A DNA stretch of 64,000 nt from Betaproteobacteria bacterium (lineage in GTDB: Bacteria; Pseudomonadota; Gammaproteobacteria; Burkholderiales; Rhodocyclaceae). The notes under the pieces are model-generated. The model saw only the letters and a program-made list of their open reading frames with translations. It had not been told where the DNA came from and did not search any database. The DNA is taken from the NCBI GenBank assembly GCA_012026885.1, contig VEPL01000025.1:358595-422594 (forward strand), given 5' to 3'. This document shows positions 38,824 to 46,379 of the stretch, in pieces. The position numbers and the translations under genes are program-made. How positions within the stretch are numbered: the stretch's first letter is position 1; each line of letters opens with the position of its first letter.

Positions 38824-40572
38824 ATGTCCGCAAATGCATCTTCGCATGGTAATGGCGCCGGTTTGGGCGCATTGAGCCCGCTCGAGAATCTCGGGGCGCA
38901 GGTCAGCCGGGCGATCGATCCGTTCGGGGTGACGACTTCCCTGATCAACGCGCAGATGGCCTGGATGATGCACCCGCTCGAATTGGCGCGCGCGGCAAAT
39001 GCCCTCTCGGGCGACCTTTTCGCATTGCAGGCGCACGTTGCCCGGCGCGCCATCGGCATGCCTTCCGAGGATGTCATCGAGCCGCATGCCGACGACGCCC
39101 GTTTCGCCGATCCCGCGTGGACCGAGTCCGCATCCTGGGACATCATCAAGGAGTGGTACCTTGCCTTCACCCACCGTCTCGAGGACATGTTCTTCGAGAC
39201 GCCCGGCCTTTCCGACCGTGAGCGTCGCCGTTCTGCTTTCTGGTTGCGCAAGTGGCTCAACATGGTGGCGCCGACCAATTTCTTCTGGCTCAACCCGAAG
39301 GCGCTTGAGCGCTTCGTGTCGTCGCAGGGACGCAGCCTGCAGGACGGCATGGCCAATTTCCAGCGCGACTTGCGCGCCGGCAACATCCTGATGGTCGAGC
39401 CCGATGCCTTCAAGGTCGGTGGCGATCTGGCCACGACTCCGGGCAAGGTGGTGTTCCGCAACCGCCTCGTCGAGCTCATTCATTACGCACCGACGACCGA
39501 AAAGGTGCATGCCACCCCGATCGTCATCGTGACGCCGTGGATCAACAAGTTCTATATCCTCGACCTGACGCCGGCCAAGAGCATGGTCAAGCACCTGACC
39601 GACCAGGGCTTCTCGGTCTTCATCACCAGCTGGAAAAATCCCGACGCCAGCATGTCCGAGGTGCGCTTCGACGATTACCTGCTCGAAGGCGTCCACGAAG
39701 TGGTACGGGTTGCCACCCAGTTCTGCGGCGTCCCGCAGGCACACCTCGTCGGTTACTGCATCGGCGGTACCCTGGTGGCAACCTACATGGCCTGGGCGAA
39801 CAAGCATTTTGCTGGCAAGAAGCTCCCGGTCGCCCACTGGACGCTGTTCACCACCCTGACCGAATTCTCCCATCCGGGCGACATTGACGTCTTCATCGAC
39901 GAGGCCTGCATCGATGCACTCGAGGAGTCGATGGCGCGCAAGGGCTATCTGGACGGGGCGGAGATGGCGACGTCTTTCCGCATGCTGCGCTCGAACAGCC
40001 TGGTCTGGCATTACTGGGTGCACAGCTACCTGCTCGGCGAGCCGCTGCCACCGTTCGACGTGTTGTTCTGGAACATGGACACGACGCGCATGCCGCGCGC
40101 GATGCACTCGTATTACCTGCGCGAGATGTACCTGCACAACAATCTGATCAAGCGCGACCGGCTGACCATCGCCGGCGAGCCGATCGACCTCGACCGCATC
40201 GTCCAGCCGCTCTACGTGGTGACTGCCGAAGACGATCACATCGCGCCGTGGAAGCAGTGCTATCGCATCCGCAAGTTCGTGAACGTGAAGGCACCGGTCC
40301 GCTTCGTCCGCTCGTCGTCGGGCCATATCCTCGGTATCGTCAATCCGCCGGTCAAGCCGCCCAAGCGCACCTACCTGATCGGCGAACCCGAGCGCAACGA
40401 GCACTGGGAAGACTGGCTCGGTCGTGCCGAGCAACGCGCCGGCAGCTGGTGGACCGATTGGACGCAATGGCTCGCCGGCGGTTGCGGTGAAAAGGTTCCT
40501 GCGTATCCGGCTGCCAGCCGCTCCTGGCCAGCCCTTGCCGACGCGCCCGGTACCTACGTCCACGAGCGCTGA
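38824..40572 (+). CDS. phaC: Class I poly(3-hydroxyalkanoate) synthase
   Basis: A 582-residue PHA synthase that polymerises 3-hydroxyacyl-CoA into storage granules. The lipase-like box GYCIGGT supplies the nucleophilic cysteine. The catalytic aspartate is in VVTAEDDHIAPW and the histidine in SSSGHILGIVNPP. The start is ATG 38824, since GGAGG (38813-38817) lies 6 nt before it; an in-frame ATG at 38794 has no ribosome site and falls close to a GATAAT -10-like hexamer (38782-38787). No phaA, phaB or phasin gene is adjacent. Confidence 0.94.
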   Translation: MSANASSHGNGAGLGALSPLENLGAQVSRAIDPFGVTTSLINAQMAWMMHPLELARAANALSGDLFALQAHVARRAIGMPSEDVIEPHADDARFADPAWTESASWDIIKEWYLAFTHRLEDMFFETPGLSDRERRRSAFWLRKWLNMVAPTNFFWLNPKALERFVSSQGRSLQDGMANFQRDLRAGNILMVEPDAFKVGGDLATTPGKVVFRNRLVELIHYAPTTEKVHATPIVIVTPWINKFYILDLTPAKSMVKHLTDQGFSVFITSWKNPDASMSEVRFDDYLLEGVHEVVRVATQFCGVPQAHLVGYCIGGTLVATYMAWANKHFAGKKLPVAHWTLFTTLTEFSHPGDIDVFIDEACIDALEESMARKGYLDGAEMATSFRMLRSNSLVWHYWVHSYLLGEPLPPFDVLFWNMDTTRMPRAMHSYYLREMYLHNNLIKRDRLTIAGEPIDLDRIVQPLYVVTAEDDHIAPWKQCYRIRKFVNVKAPVRFVRSSSGHILGIVNPPVKPPKRTYLIGEPERNEHWEDWLGRAEQRAGSWWTDWTQWLAGGCGEKVPAYPAASRSWPALADAPGTYVHER

Positions 40573-40583
40573 TTCGGTGCATT

Positions 40584-40625
40584 TTGATGGTCGTCAAGGC
40601 GGCCGCCCACTGCGGCCGCGAGAAT
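40584..40625 (+). promoter_or_regulatory. FNR box and -10 element ahead of the hemerythrin cluster
   Basis: TTGATGGTCGTCAA (40584-40597) matches the FNR/ANR consensus TTGAT-N4-ATCAA at 9 of 10 positions. A GAGAAT hexamer (40620-40625) starts 29.5 bp after the box centre. That is exactly the spacing seen at hemN and fits a class II, -41.5 activator position with transcription starting near 40632. The hemerythrin ATG is at 40654. Confidence 0.72.
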
Positions 40626-40653
40626 CGGCGCGTCCTCCTGCCGAAGCCCTGCC

Positions 40654-41100
40654 ATGACCACCATCCGCGCTTTCATGACCGACGATCATCGCCATTGCGA
40701 CGATCTCTTTGCCGATGCCGAGCAGGCCGCCGGCAAGGGACAACTGGATGTCGCCCGCGCCGAATTTGGGCATTTCCGGCAAGCGGTTCTTGCCCACTTC
40801 GCCGCCGAGGAGTCCACCCTGTTCCCGGCCTTCGAGGCACGTACCGGCATGGCGATGGGCCCCACCCGGGTGATGCGCATGGAACACGAGCAGATTAGGG
40901 CGCTGCTCGCTGATGCGGTAGACGCGCTGGCAGCGGCTGATTCCGAGGAGTTTCTCGGCATCGCCGAAACCTTGCTGATCATGATGCAGCAGCACAACAT
41001 GAAGGAAGAGAACATCCTCTATCCGATGTGCGACGAGCATCTTGCCGACGTCGCAGGCGAAGTCCTCGCCCGGCTCGAAGTCGACACGGCCGAGCCATGA
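40654..41100 (+). CDS. Hemerythrin HHE-domain protein
   Basis: A 148-residue four-helix diiron protein. Candidate ligands are in DDHRHCDDLF, LAHFAAEESTLFPAFE, MEHEQIRALL and QQHNMKEENILYPMCDEHL, the normal HHE order. Such proteins bind O2 or NO or sense iron and redox state in bacteria; the ligand here is not known. It is the first gene after an FNR box and overlaps the DUF2249 gene by 4 nt (ATGA), making it the head of a coupled four-gene unit. Confidence 0.87.
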   Translation: MTTIRAFMTDDHRHCDDLFADAEQAAGKGQLDVARAEFGHFRQAVLAHFAAEESTLFPAFEARTGMAMGPTRVMRMEHEQIRALLADAVDALAAADSEEFLGIAETLLIMMQQHNMKEENILYPMCDEHLADVAGEVLARLEVDTAEP

Positions 41101-41324
41101 GCCACTCGAAGGCGCGGCACGTTGTCGATGCGCGGTTCCTGCCGCCACCGGAGCCTTTCGTGCAGACCATGGAGATGCTCGACACCCTGCCGGACGGCGA
41201 GCGCATGTTGCTGCTCCTGTACCGGGAGCCGCACCCGCTCTACAAGGTCCTCGACCAGAACGGCTACTCGCGCGCGACCGAGCTGCAACCCGACGGCACC
41301 TTCGAAATCCTCATCTGGCGCTGA
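41097..41324 (+). CDS. Small DUF2249-like protein
   Basis: A 75-residue protein (MSHSKARHVVDARFLPPPEPFVQTMEM..., cited in part) resembling DUF2249, with LPDGERMLLLLYREPHPLYKVL in the middle and a C-terminal FEILIWR. DUF2249 domains often accompany hemerythrins and denitrification genes, and the fold is related to TusA/SirA proteins. The single cysteine of TusA is absent here. The function is unknown. It is coupled to the hemerythrin gene and ends 11 nt before the membrane protein gene. Confidence 0.75.
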   Translation: MSHSKARHVVDARFLPPPEPFVQTMEMLDTLPDGERMLLLLYREPHPLYKVLDQNGYSRATELQPDGTFEILIWR

Positions 41325-41335
41325 CTGCCGAGCGC

Positions 41336-42619
41336 ATGCAGGCCCTGCTTTCGTTCGACAAGGCGCCGCCCTTCGCTGCGCCGGCGCGATTCTTCCTGAC
41401 CGCACCCCTGTTCCTGCTCGCAGCGGCCCTAGTGCTGCTGGCCAGTGGCCCCGAACTGCTGGAGTCTCGCTGGTCGCCGGCGCTCGTGGCCGTGACGCAT
41501 CTGGTCACGGTCGGCTTCATGCTGATGGTCATGTGCGGTGCGTTAATCCAGATCCTGCCGGTTGTCGCTGGTGCGAACCTGGCTGAACCGCTGGGTACCG
41601 CCCGTTGGCTGCATGCAGGCCTGACCGGTGGTGCCCTCGCGCTTGCGGCTGCGCTCGCGTCCGGCGAGCAACGCTTCCTGGCCGGCGCGGCCGGCCTGCT
41701 TGGCGCCGTCGTCGCCGGATTCCTCTGGGCGGCCGGACGGCCGCTCTTTGCGGTGGCGTCGACCAGTCCGACGATCCGCGGGCTCAAGATCGCGCTCGCT
41801 GGCTTGGCCGTGGCAACCGCGGCAGGCTGCCTGATCGCGGTCGCCGTCGCGCTCGGCTGGCCGCTCCCGCATGCCTTGCCCGACCTCGTCGACCTCCATG
41901 CCGGCTGGGCACTCGGTGCTTGGGGCGGTGTGCTGCTGGCAGCGATGGCTTACGTCGTCGTGCCGATGTTCCAGCTGACGCCTGGCTATCCCGCGCGGCC
42001 GGGGTGGCTTTTTCCGCCGCTGGTGCTCGGGTTGGCTGTGCTTTGGGCAGTGGGGGCTGGTTTTCAGATGCCGTTTTGGGTGCGCGTCGCGCAGGGCGCC
42101 ACGGCGCTCGCCGGCATCGCTTTTGCGGCGCTGACACTGCGCCTGCAGTCGCGGCGGCGCCGCGCGCGGGCGGATGCGACGCTGCGCTGCTGGCAGGTCG
42201 CGCTGGTGGCGACGCTGCTTGCGCTGCTCATGCTGCTCGCCAGCGCAGTGCATCCCGCGCTCGGCGAGCATCCCCGCTGGGCGGTGCTTGGTGGCGTCCT
42301 GTTGATCGTCGGCGGCTATGTGTCGTTCATCACCGGCATGCTCTACAAGATCGTTCCTTTTCTCGCCTGGCTGCATCTGCAGAACTGCGGGGCAGGTGTC
42401 AGCAGCGCAAGCCGCATTCTCGCCGACCGTCCGATGCTCGCCCAGACCCGCGTCCATGCCCTCGCGGTATTCCTGCTCGCCGCCGCTTGCCTGTGGCCTG
42501 AGTGGTTGGCACGCCCGGCGGGGTTTGTCCTGGCATCGGCATCCGCCTGGATGTTCGCCAATCTCGCCGGGGCCATGCGTCGCTACCGTGAGTTGGCGGC
42601 GGCCGGGGGAGGGCGGTGA
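41336..42619 (+). CDS. Polytopic membrane protein, NnrS/oxidase-like
   Basis: A 427-residue protein with about 12 hydrophobic helices and no soluble domain. Histidines occur in or next to helices at residues 55 (VAVTHLVTVGFMLMVMCGA), 93, 179, 188 (LVDLHAGWALGAWGG), 347 (PFLAWLHLQ) and 374. This layout resembles NnrS and haem-copper-oxidase subunit-I-like proteins found near NO-related genes. I cannot prove haem binding. The ATG at 41336 is the first plausible start. Its stop overlaps the next gene (GTGA). Confidence 0.7.
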   Translation: MQALLSFDKAPPFAAPARFFLTAPLFLLAAALVLLASGPELLESRWSPALVAVTHLVTVGFMLMVMCGALIQILPVVAGANLAEPLGTARWLHAGLTGGALALAAALASGEQRFLAGAAGLLGAVVAGFLWAAGRPLFAVASTSPTIRGLKIALAGLAVATAAGCLIAVAVALGWPLPHALPDLVDLHAGWALGAWGGVLLAAMAYVVVPMFQLTPGYPARPGWLFPPLVLGLAVLWAVGAGFQMPFWVRVAQGATALAGIAFAALTLRLQSRRRRARADATLRCWQVALVATLLALLMLLASAVHPALGEHPRWAVLGGVLLIVGGYVSFITGMLYKIVPFLAWLHLQNCGAGVSSASRILADRPMLAQTRVHALAVFLLAAACLWPEWLARPAGFVLASASAWMFANLAGAMRRYRELAAAGGGR

Positions 42620-42999
42620 ACGCCTATCTGGTGTTGAAGCACCTGCACGTGAGTTGCGTCGTGTTGAGCGGGTTCGGCTTCTGCCTGCGCGCCTACTGGA
42701 TGCTGACCGATTCGCCGCGTCTTTCAGGGCGCGCCGCACGCACCGTGCCGCACCTCGTCGATAGCGTGCTGCTTGCCAGTGCGCTCGGCCTTGTCTGGGT
42801 CACGGGCCAATACCCGTTCGCCGTCGACTGGCTCACTGCCAAGGTCTGCGGGCTGCTTGCCTACATCGGTTGCGGCTCGATGGCGCTCAAGCGCGGCCGT
42901 ACTCCGGGCGTACGGGCCGGCTTCCTGGTGCTCGCGTTGCTGGCTTTTGCCTACATCGTCAGCGTTGCCCTGACGCGCAGTCCGCATCCTTACCTGTGA
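42616..42999 (+). CDS. SirB2-family membrane protein
   Basis: A 127-residue, four-helix protein starting LVLKHLHVSCVVLSGFGFCLRAYWM, with HLVDSVLLASALGLVW in helix 2, typical of the SirB2 family. Invariant histidines in the first two helices are compatible with haem or metal binding, but the biochemical role is unknown. The GTG start overlaps the preceding stop by 4 nt. Its 3' end overlaps the convergent fnr gene by 10 bp. Confidence 0.85.
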   Translation: MNAYLVLKHLHVSCVVLSGFGFCLRAYWMLTDSPRLSGRAARTVPHLVDSVLLASALGLVWVTGQYPFAVDWLTAKVCGLLAYIGCGSMALKRGRTPGVRAGFLVLALLAFAYIVSVALTRSPHPYL

Positions 43000-43730
43000 T
43001 GGTTCATCAGAGCCTTGAGGCCGGCAACGTCGAGTATGCGGATGTGCTTCTGCTGCACGGCGATGTAGCCTTCCTCCTGGAAGCGGGAGAAGGCGCGTGA
43101 GACGGTCTCGAGCTTCAGGCCAAGGTAGCTGCCGATTTCCTCGCGCGTCATGCGCAGGTAGAACTCGGCGTGGGAGAAGCCGCGTGCGGTGAAGCGCTGC
43201 GAGAGGTTGAGCAGGAATGCGGCAAGGCGTTCCTCGGCACGCATGGTGCCGAGCAGCATCATCACCCCGTGGTCACGCACGATTTCCCGGCTCATGACCT
43301 TGTGGAAGTGGTGCTGCAGCGTATGGATTTCGCGCGAAAGCACCTCGAGTCGCGCGAAGGGAATGGCGCAGATCTCGCTGTCCTCGAGCGCCACGGCATT
43401 GCAGGTGTGGTGCTCGCTGCTGATGCCGTCGAGGCCCAGCAACTCGCCGGCCATCTGGAAGCCCGTCACCTGCTCGCGTCCGTCCTCGATCAGGACATCG
43501 GTCTTGAAGAAGCCGCTACGGATCGCGAAGATCGAATCGAAGGGCGTCCCGGAGCGGTAGAGGTGTTCGCCGCGCTTGACGCGGCGGCGAACGGAGACGA
43601 GATCATCAAGGCGCTCGAGCTCCTCGGCGCTCAGCCCGAGAGGCAGGCAAAGCTCGCGCAGGTTGCAGCCGGAACAGGCTGTCTTGATGACGGAGAGGGA
43701 AATGGGGCCGCCCGGAGAGCGTTGTGGCAT
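42990..43730 (-). CDS. fnr: FNR/ANR-type oxygen-sensing transcription regulator
   Basis: A 246-residue Crp-family regulator. The oxygen-labile [4Fe-4S] ligands are present: CSGCNLREL-C near residues 19-27, and the distant cysteine in EHHTCNAVAL. The C-terminal helix-turn-helix reads EEIGSYLGLKLETVSRAFSRFQ; the E-T-V-S-R recognition helix is that expected for TTGAT half-sites. The ATG at 43730 is placed 6 nt after AGG; a second ATG and a TTG lie just upstream in frame. An FNR box 18 bp upstream suggests autorepression. Confidence 0.95.
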   Translation of the reverse strand: MPQRSPGGPISLSVIKTACSGCNLRELCLPLGLSAEELERLDDLVSVRRRVKRGEHLYRSGTPFDSIFAIRSGFFKTDVLIEDGREQVTGFQMAGELLGLDGISSEHHTCNAVALEDSEICAIPFARLEVLSREIHTLQHHFHKVMSREIVRDHGVMMLLGTMRAEERLAAFLLNLSQRFTARGFSHAEFYLRMTREEIGSYLGLKLETVSRAFSRFQEEGYIAVQQKHIRILDVAGLKALMNHHR

Positions 43731-43747
43731 CATCAACCTGCGCGTGC

Positions 43748-43789
43748 TTGATCCATGTCAACGGGGCAGATCAGGCATCCCAAGATAAT
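43748..43789 (+). promoter_or_regulatory. FNR box in the fnr-hemN intergenic region
   Basis: TTGATCCATGTCAA (43748-43761) matches TTGAT-N4-ATCAA at 9 of 10 positions. GATAAT (43784-43789) starts 29.5 bp from its centre, giving a -41.5 class II activator position for hemN with a start near 43796. On the other strand the box lies 18 bp upstream of the fnr start codon, where binding would be repressive. Confidence 0.82.
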
Positions 43790-43815
43790 CCGGATTGCAT
43801 CGGGCCACCTGTTCA

Positions 43816-45219
43816 ATGAATTTCGCAACTGAAAACCTCGTATTCGACCCTCAGATCATCCGCCGGTTCGATGTTAACGGACCACGATACACCTCGTATC
43901 CGACGGCGGACCGCTTCGTTGAAGCTTTCGATTCGGACGCGGCGAAACTCTGGCTCGGCAAACGGAACATAGGCGGCATCAGCCGCCCGCTCTCATTATA
44001 CTTCCACATCCCGTTCTGTAACACCATCTGCTATTACTGCGCCTGCAACAAGATCATCACCAAGGATCACGGGCGCAGCGCCAAGTACATCAAGTACCTG
44101 GCCAAGGAACTGGCGCTGCAGAGTGCCAGCCTCGAGGGCCGGGACGGCGAACACGAGGTCATCCAGCTGCACTGGGGTGGCGGTACGCCCACCTTCCTCT
44201 CGCACGACGAGATGCGCCAGTTGATGGCCCATACGCGCCGCCATTTCCGGCTGCTCGACGATGGGGAGTATTCGATCGAGGTCGATCCGCGCAAGGTCGA
44301 TACCGCCACCGTCGCGTTGCTCGGCGAACTCGGCTTCAACCGCATGAGCGTCGGCGTCCAGGATTTCGACGAGAGCGTGCAACTGGCCGTCAATCGTGTT
44401 CAGAGCGAGGAAGAGACGGCCGACGTCATCCGCGCGGCGCGCGCGAACGGCTTCAAGTCGGTTTCGATCGATCTGATCTACGGTTTGCCGCACCAGACGG
44501 TCATGGGTTTCAACCGCAGCCTGGAGCGTGTCCTGGCGATGGACCCGGACCGCCTCTCCATCTACAACTACGCGCACCTGCCCAGCCTGTTCAAGCCGCA
44601 GCGGCGCATCGCCGAAGACGATCTGCCCTCGGCCGACGCCAAGCTGCAGATCCTCGCGCTCGCCATACGCAAGCTGACCGAGGCAGGCTACGTGTTCATC
44701 GGCATGGACCACTTCGCCAAACCGGACGACGAAATGGCGGTCGCCCAGCGCCAAGGGCGCTTGCACCGCAATTTCCAGGGCTATTCGACGTACGCTGACT
44801 GCGACATGTTGTCCTTCGGCATCTCGTCGATCAGCAAGGTCGGTCCGACCTATTGCCAGAACGTCAAGACGCTGGACGAATACTACGACCGCCTCGATGC
44901 CGGCATGTTGCCGGTGTTCCGCGGCATAGAGCTCAACGCCGATGACATCCTGCGGCGTTCGATCATCCAGGCGTTGATGTGCCATTTCGAGCTTTCGATC
45001 GAATCGATCGAGAGTTCCCACCTGATCGATTTCCGCAAGTATTTCGCGGCCGAACTCGACGATCTCAAGGAAATGGAAAGGGCGGGCCTCGTACGCGTCG
45101 ATCGCGAGTGGATCACCGTGCTACCGCCCGGACGCATGCTGGTGCGCATCATTTCCATGGTCTTCGATCGCTACCTGCGTGCGGACCGCCAGCGCACCCG
45201 CTATTCCAAGGTGATCTGA
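43816..45219 (+). CDS. hemN: Oxygen-independent coproporphyrinogen III oxidase
   Basis: A 467-residue radical-SAM enzyme for anaerobic haem synthesis. The cluster motif is CNTICYYCAC (C-x3-C-x2-C), preceded by LYFHIPF; GGGTPTFL and the N-terminal GPRYTSYPTADRF are also HemN-specific. The ATG at 43816 is chosen because the in-frame TTG at 43795 coincides with the predicted transcription start. An FNR box drives it, matching its anaerobic role. Confidence 0.96.
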   Translation: MNFATENLVFDPQIIRRFDVNGPRYTSYPTADRFVEAFDSDAAKLWLGKRNIGGISRPLSLYFHIPFCNTICYYCACNKIITKDHGRSAKYIKYLAKELALQSASLEGRDGEHEVIQLHWGGGTPTFLSHDEMRQLMAHTRRHFRLLDDGEYSIEVDPRKVDTATVALLGELGFNRMSVGVQDFDESVQLAVNRVQSEEETADVIRAARANGFKSVSIDLIYGLPHQTVMGFNRSLERVLAMDPDRLSIYNYAHLPSLFKPQRRIAEDDLPSADAKLQILALAIRKLTEAGYVFIGMDHFAKPDDEMAVAQRQGRLHRNFQGYSTYADCDMLSFGISSISKVGPTYCQNVKTLDEYYDRLDAGMLPVFRGIELNADDILRRSIIQALMCHFELSIESIESSHLIDFRKYFAAELDDLKEMERAGLVRVDREWITVLPPGRMLVRIISMVFDRYLRADRQRTRYSKVI

Positions 45220-45266
45220 GCGGCACGACCCCCGGCGCTGCCGGCCTTCCCTGACAACGCCTGACG

Positions 45267-45938
45267 ATGCCCGAAACCGCGTATCCGGCCCTGTTTCTCG
45301 TCGGGCTACTTGGCGGTACTCATTGCATCGGCATGTGCGGCGGCATCGTCGGTGCCCTGTCGATGGGCGGTCAGCGCCGCTGGTCTCTGCATCTTGCCTA
45401 TAACGGCGGTCGCATCGTCTCCTACACGCTTGCCGGCGCGTTGGCCGGCGGCATCGGCGCCGCCGGGATCGGTCTCGGCGGCGGGGTGTCGGCCCGTCTT
45501 GCCCTGTATCTCTTCGCCAACCTGATGCTGGTCGCCCTTGGCCTCTACCTGCTCGGCGTCACGCGTGCGCTGGCCCTGACCGAACGGGCCGGCCAGTACC
45601 TGTGGCAGCGCATCCAGCCGCTGACGCGGCGCTTCCTCCCGGCCCGATCGGTCGCCCATGCTTTTCCGCTCGGACTACTCTGGGGCTGGTTGCCCTGCGG
45701 CCTCGTCTACAGCAGCCTGGCGACGGCGCTGGCCAGCGGTTCGGCGGCCAGCGGCGCGGTTGCCATGCTCGCTTTCGGGCTAGGCACGTTGCCAAATCTG
45801 CTCGCCGCCGGCATCCTGTTCGCAAGAATGAACGCATTCGTGCGACGGCCGCTGGTGCGTGCCGCATCCGGGCTTCTGGTGCTCGGGTTCGGCATCCACG
45901 GCCTGATCGGCTGGGTGCGTATGCTGGAACCGCTTTAG
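45267..45938 (+). CDS. SafE/TauE-like (DsbD_2) membrane protein, probable cytochrome/copper assembly
   Basis: A 223-residue protein with six predicted helices and two cysteine motifs, GGTHCIGMCGGIVGALS in helix 1 and WGWLPCGLVYSSLA in helix 4. This is the two-fold DsbD_2/UreH-like pattern. Such proteins commonly sit beside the Cu-ATPase of cbb3 oxidase assembly (ccoI-ccoS region). Here fnr, hemN and a Cu-ATPase are close, supporting a metal- or thiol-related role in oxidase assembly. No cco structural genes are in the window. Confidence 0.8.
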   Translation: MPETAYPALFLVGLLGGTHCIGMCGGIVGALSMGGQRRWSLHLAYNGGRIVSYTLAGALAGGIGAAGIGLGGGVSARLALYLFANLMLVALGLYLLGVTRALALTERAGQYLWQRIQPLTRRFLPARSVAHAFPLGLLWGWLPCGLVYSSLATALASGSAASGAVAMLAFGLGTLPNLLAAGILFARMNAFVRRPLVRAASGLLVLGFGIHGLIGWVRMLEPL

Positions 45939-45947
45939 GAGAATCCG

Positions 45948-46379
45948 ATGAGCATGAAAATCCTGCTACCGGTCGACGGCTCGCCCTGCTCTTTGCGCGC
46001 GGTCGAACACATGGCAACCCACGCTGGGTGGTACCGCGAGCGGCCGGACATTCACCTGCTGCACGTACAGCCGCCGGTGCCGATCGCCGGTGCGCTTGCC
46101 CATGTCGGCAAGGAGACCCTGCGCAGCCATTACGAGGAAGAAGGCCGGCCGCATACCGTCGATGCGCAACGCTGTCTCGAGGCTGCCGGCTGCGCTCATA
46201 CGCTGCACCTTCATGTCGGCTTGCCAGCGGAAGTGATCGTCAAGGTCGCGCTTGAACTCGGCGCCGACCTCATCGTCATGGGCACGCACGGGCGTGGCGG
46301 ACTGGCCGGCCTGGTGCTCGGCTCCGTCGCCAATCAGGTGTTGCAAAAGGCGGAATGTCCGGTTCTTCTGGTCAAGTGA
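45948..46379 (+). CDS. Universal stress protein (UspA family)
   Basis: A 143-residue Usp with [18 protein letters not shown] at the N terminus and [34 protein letters not shown] at the C terminus, the ATP-binding subtype. It starts 9 nt after the SafE-like gene, preceded by aggagaatccg, and overlaps the ATPase gene by 25 nt. Usp genes are frequent in FNR/ANR regulons, but no FNR box was seen directly upstream of this one. Confidence 0.92.
   Translation: MSMKILLPVDGSPCSLRAVEHMATHAGWYRERPDIHLLHVQPPVPIAGALAHVGKETLRSHYEEEGRPHTVDAQRCLEAAGCAHTLHLHVGLPAEVIVKVALELGADLIVMGTHGRGGLAGLVLGSVANQVLQKAECPVLLVK

Noticed and set aside
40599..40619. Paired GCGGCCGC motifs as a terminator after phaC
   Set aside because: Each motif is self-palindromic so a hairpin is possible, but there is no U-tract and the stretch lies within the predicted FNR promoter region.
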